A stretch of 64,000 nucleotides of DNA from Larkinella terrae (GTDB lineage: Bacteria > Bacteroidota > Bacteroidia > Cytophagales > Spirosomataceae), in contig NZ_WJXZ01000004.1 of NCBI RefSeq assembly GCF_009668025.1, positions 543,370-607,369 of the forward strand, read 5' to 3'. How positions within the stretch are numbered: the first letter of the stretch is position 1; every line of letters starts with the position of its first letter. The notes beneath the pieces are model-generated. The model saw only the letters and a list, made by a program, of their open reading frames with translations, was not told where the DNA came from and ran no database searches. A program made the position numbers and the translations under genes. Below, piece by piece: positions 61,659 through 64,000 of this stretch.

Positions 61659-63158
61659 ATGATGTTGAAACCCTTCATTTACAAATCCGAACGGCTGCTG
61701 CGGCACCCGGAACCCTGGCTCTATTTCGGGCTGGCAAGCGGATTAAGCATTGCCAATACGCTGACGAATCGTCCGACAAACTGGACCACCTATTTTCAAT
61801 CGCTTCTGACAGTCAGTGCTTTACTTCTTCCGGTTCTGGTGGTTGCCTGGTATAAACCGGTCTGGAAACCGCAGCTTTCCGCCCGTTTGTACTTAAAGCG
61901 CTGGCTGGCGTGTTTCGCGGTTTACCTGCCGCTTGGAACCACGGTTTTTGCGTACACAACCCCGTTCGACTTACCCGACTCGTTATTTATCATTGCCGGA
62001 TTCTACGCGCTGCTGCTCGAATTGCTGCTCGAAAGCGCAGTTTACGCTCAAAAACTGGTACGTCAGCGCCGGTGGTTACAAAAATTTGGGCTGGAAAAAG
62101 CCATTATGACCAGCATAACGCTGATTTCCGTCACTCTGGCGGCCATGGCGGTTTCGAGTCTGGACAATCCGGCCTACGACACGAAGGAGCAGTTATTGAT
62201 TGCTTTTGTGCTGGATTTTGGCAAAATCGGTCAGTATTTCGGCACATTTCTGTTTTTTACGCTGCAATTTTTGCTGATGTACCTGAGCGGTTATCTGTTT
62301 TTTTACATCAACAGTCATTTTCTGGTTTCGCAGATTCTGAAACAAAAAGGGCTGGTTTTTTACGCCCTGAGCGTGCTGGCGACGATTGCGTTATTGTACC
62401 CGCTAATTGCGCAAGGGTTACTAGCTCTACCGATCAACGATCGGCTGGGCGGTTTTTTTTCCAGCAATCCGTTCCAGCTCGAAAATGCCTTCGCGGCTTT
62501 GGCGGTCATGCTCGTGAGTTTGCCGGTGGTGCTGGCCTTGCAGTGGTTTAACCAAAACAGCCGGATTGTGGCACTGGAGAAGGAAAAAGCCGAAACCGAA
62601 CTCGATTTGCTGAAACAGCAGCTCAATCCGCATTTCTTTTTCAATACACTCAACAACCTCTACGCCCTGAGCCTTCAGAAATCGGATCAGGCGCCGGAAA
62701 GCATTCTGAAACTGTCGGAATTGATGCGCTACGTCATTTATAAAGGACAGGAACGGGAGGTTACCATCCGGCAGGAAATCGACTACATCAACGATTATCT
62801 CTATTTACAGCAAATCCGCCTTCGGCAGCGGGCCGGCATCCGGTTTGAGCAGGAAATCATTGACGACCAAAAAACCGTGCCGCCCCTGTTGCTGATCGTG
62901 CTGGTGGAAAATGCGTTCAAACACGGCATCGAGCCCGCCCACGACCCGGCTTATTTGCACCTGCTGGTGAAATCGGATCACCGGCAGCTTTATATTCGCT
63001 GTGAAAATTCGGTTGAGCCACCGGAAGATTCCCGTCCGGGAATTGGGCTCCGGAATCTGAAAAGGCGGCTGCAACTGCTGTATCCGCACCAGCACGAATT
63101 GATCACAACCGTTCAGGATCAGCGGTTTCGGGCCGAATTAACGTTGACGTTTTTATGA
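61659..63158 (+). CDS. LytS/YehU-type sensor histidine kinase
   Basis: 499 residues from the ATG at 61659; in-frame starts back to 61575 exist, but the conserved part begins near LKPFIYKSERLLRHPEPWL. About eight membrane helices fill the N-terminal 300 residues without a periplasmic sensor domain. The kinase domain has LNPHFFFNTLNNLYALS (phospho-His about 325), LENAFKHGIE-type N-box VLVENAFKHG and the G-box RPGIGLRNLKRRL. It overlaps the LytTR regulator by four bases. Adjacent divergence to the peptidase-permease/ATPase pair suggests it controls, or responds to, that transporter. Confidence 0.9.
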   Translation: MMLKPFIYKSERLLRHPEPWLYFGLASGLSIANTLTNRPTNWTTYFQSLLTVSALLLPVLVVAWYKPVWKPQLSARLYLKRWLACFAVYLPLGTTVFAYTTPFDLPDSLFIIAGFYALLLELLLESAVYAQKLVRQRRWLQKFGLEKAIMTSITLISVTLAAMAVSSLDNPAYDTKEQLLIAFVLDFGKIGQYFGTFLFFTLQFLLMYLSGYLFFYINSHFLVSQILKQKGLVFYALSVLATIALLYPLIAQGLLALPINDRLGGFFSSNPFQLENAFAALAVMLVSLPVVLALQWFNQNSRIVALEKEKAETELDLLKQQLNPHFFFNTLNNLYALSLQKSDQAPESILKLSELMRYVIYKGQEREVTIRQEIDYINDYLYLQQIRLRQRAGIRFEQEIIDDQKTVPPLLLIVLVENAFKHGIEPAHDPAYLHLLVKSDHRQLYIRCENSVEPPEDSRPGIGLRNLKRRLQLLYPHQHELITTVQDQRFRAELTLTFL

Positions 63159-63865
63159 AAATGCGCTGTCTGATTATTGACGATGAACCGCTGGCGCACG
63201 ATGTCATCCGGACCTACGCCGAGGGAATTCCTTTTCTGGAAATCTGTGGCCATTGTTACCGGGCCACGGAAGCGCTGGATTTTCTGAGTCAAAACCCGGT
63301 CGATCTGCTATTTCTGGACATTCGTATGCCCCGGCTGACCGGATTGGAACTGCTGAAAACGCTGATTCAAAAACCGCTGGTCATCATCACGTCGGCCTAC
63401 GAAGAATATGCGCTGGAAGGCTACGACCTGGATGTGTCCGATTACCTCCTGAAACCGTTCCGCTTCGACCGGTTTTTGAAAGCCGTCAACCGCGCCCTGG
63501 CGGAGTTTTCCCGGCAAAAACCGGCTTCTGTCTCACCGCCTGCGGCTCCGTCCGTTTCTCCACAATTGTACATCAAGTCCGACAAAAAACAGGTTCTGGT
63601 GCAGCTGGAGGAGATTTATTACCTCGAAAGTCTGGGCAATTACGTGAAGGTCTGGCGGGAAACCGGTTTTTTACTGACACCCCGCACGCTGACCAGTTTT
63701 GAAACCCAGCTTCCGGCCGACACCTTTGTCCGCATTCACAAGTCGTTTCTGCTGAACAAACGGTTTTTGCAGTTTATCGAAGGGAATACAATTACGCTAA
63801 AGAACGGGAAGAAGCTGCCCATCGGGAAAAATCACAAATCGATTGTTCAGGAACGGTTGAAATAA
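63155..63865 (+). CDS. LytTR-family response regulator
   Basis: 236 residues. The receiver domain carries Asp9, Asp10, phospho-acceptor Asp55 (LFLDIRMP), Thr/Ser in IITSAYEEYA and Lys in LLKPF. The linker is Pro/Ser-rich. The C-terminal LytTR DNA-binding domain (about 130-236) has KSDKKQVLVQLEEIYYLESL, FVRIHKSFLLNKRFL and LPIGKNHKSIV. The 4-base overlap (ATGA) with the kinase gene shows a two-component pair. Likely target: its own operon and the divergent ABC/peptidase genes (inferred). Confidence 0.93.
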   Translation: MKMRCLIIDDEPLAHDVIRTYAEGIPFLEICGHCYRATEALDFLSQNPVDLLFLDIRMPRLTGLELLKTLIQKPLVIITSAYEEYALEGYDLDVSDYLLKPFRFDRFLKAVNRALAEFSRQKPASVSPPAAPSVSPQLYIKSDKKQVLVQLEEIYYLESLGNYVKVWRETGFLLTPRTLTSFETQLPADTFVRIHKSFLLNKRFLQFIEGNTITLKNGKKLPIGKNHKSIVQERLK

Positions 63866-63901
63866 AGTGACTTGGAGATTATTTCCTTGATCACAAGTCA
63901 T

Positions 63902-64000
63902 TTCAGTGCCATCGGCACATAATGTTTGTAGAAAAACGGCCTTCCAGGCATCCAGTGCGTGCCATCGGTACGCAATTCAAGCTTAGTTGCGTACCGATGG
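63902..64000 (+). ncRNA. Hairpin-TGTTTGTAGAAAA-hairpin element, possibly a structured RNA or repeat, cut by the window end
   Basis: A short GTGCC-ATC-GGCAC hairpin near 63906 is followed by ATAATGTTTGTAGAAAA and then a perfect 14-bp hairpin, CCATCGGTACGCAA (63962-63975) with its complement (63987-64000) and an 11-base loop. I recall similar hairpin units recurring across Bacteroidota genomes, but have not verified this. It may be an insertion-type repeat or an RNA. The element probably continues past the window. Confidence 0.4.

Overview
The window looks like chromosomal DNA of a Bacteroidota, most likely order Cytophagales and family Spirosomataceae (Spirosoma/Larkinella-like). Reasons: a SusC/SusD pair; a PorZ-like type IX secretion protein; FtsX-type permeases carrying the 'permease prefix domain 2' beside a PadR regulator; an M1-peptidase/ABC-2 permease fusion; LytS/LytTR signalling; promoters of the TTG-N18-TAnnTTTG kind; and weak or absent Shine-Dalgarno sequences. 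The taxonomic guess is inference from gene families; no search was run. I see no rRNA or tRNA gene, prophage, CRISPR array or recognisable transposase. With the starts chosen here no gene-free stretch exceeds 300 bases (the longest, 22801-23089, holds a long inverted repeat).

Layout. 1-3.7 kb: the end of a FecA-like TonB-dependent receptor, convergent with a Tat-exported GH125 alpha-mannosidase. 3.9-12.6 kb: PadR regulator and three tandem FtsX-type permeases separated by AT-rich inverted repeats. 12.7-18.6 kb: MscS-type channel, KAS III-like synthase, phytanoyl-CoA-dioxygenase-like enzyme and a divergent AraC regulator. 18.6-19.3 kb: AT-rich HigBA toxin-antitoxin pair. 19.3-22.8 kb: an overlapping operon (DUF1611 protein, dipeptide epimerase-like enzyme, amino-acid permease) for uptake and processing of a glutamate-containing dipeptide or D-glutamate. 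23-28.5 kb: ABC exporter, DUF808 membrane protein, secreted M1 metallopeptidase. 28.7-33 kb: ECF sigma factor, anti-sigma factor, DUF4097 protein, then two paralogous outer-membrane-barrel-like proteins around a lipoprotein. 33-37.5 kb: SusD and SusC. 37.7-45 kb: ABA4-like membrane protein, TraB/GumN protein, a conserved unknown, thymidine kinase, PorZ, uridine kinase, secreted esterase. 45-51 kb: DUF5009 acyltransferase-like protein, prohibitin, NuoM, NuoL. 51-57 kb: second PhyH-like dioxygenase, sulfatase, GNAT, O-antigen-ligase-like protein, membrane-anchored ankyrin protein. 57-64 kb: M1-peptidase/permease fusion with its ATPase, divergent from a LytS-type kinase and LytTR regulator, then a hairpin element that runs off the window.

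Most content is housekeeping or envelope-related and assignable to known families. The less explained parts are the repeat families (AT-rich repeats that contain the start codons of two permeases and encode the leader of PorZ; CCCCTAAA-type inverted repeats; the hairpin element at the right edge), the sigma/anti-sigma/DUF4097/paralogous-barrel cluster at 28.7-33 kb, the DUF1611-epimerase-permease operon, and a nuoL-nuoM pair without nuoN. The heptamer AAAACCG/CGGTTTT is strikingly common and tends to follow the coding strand.
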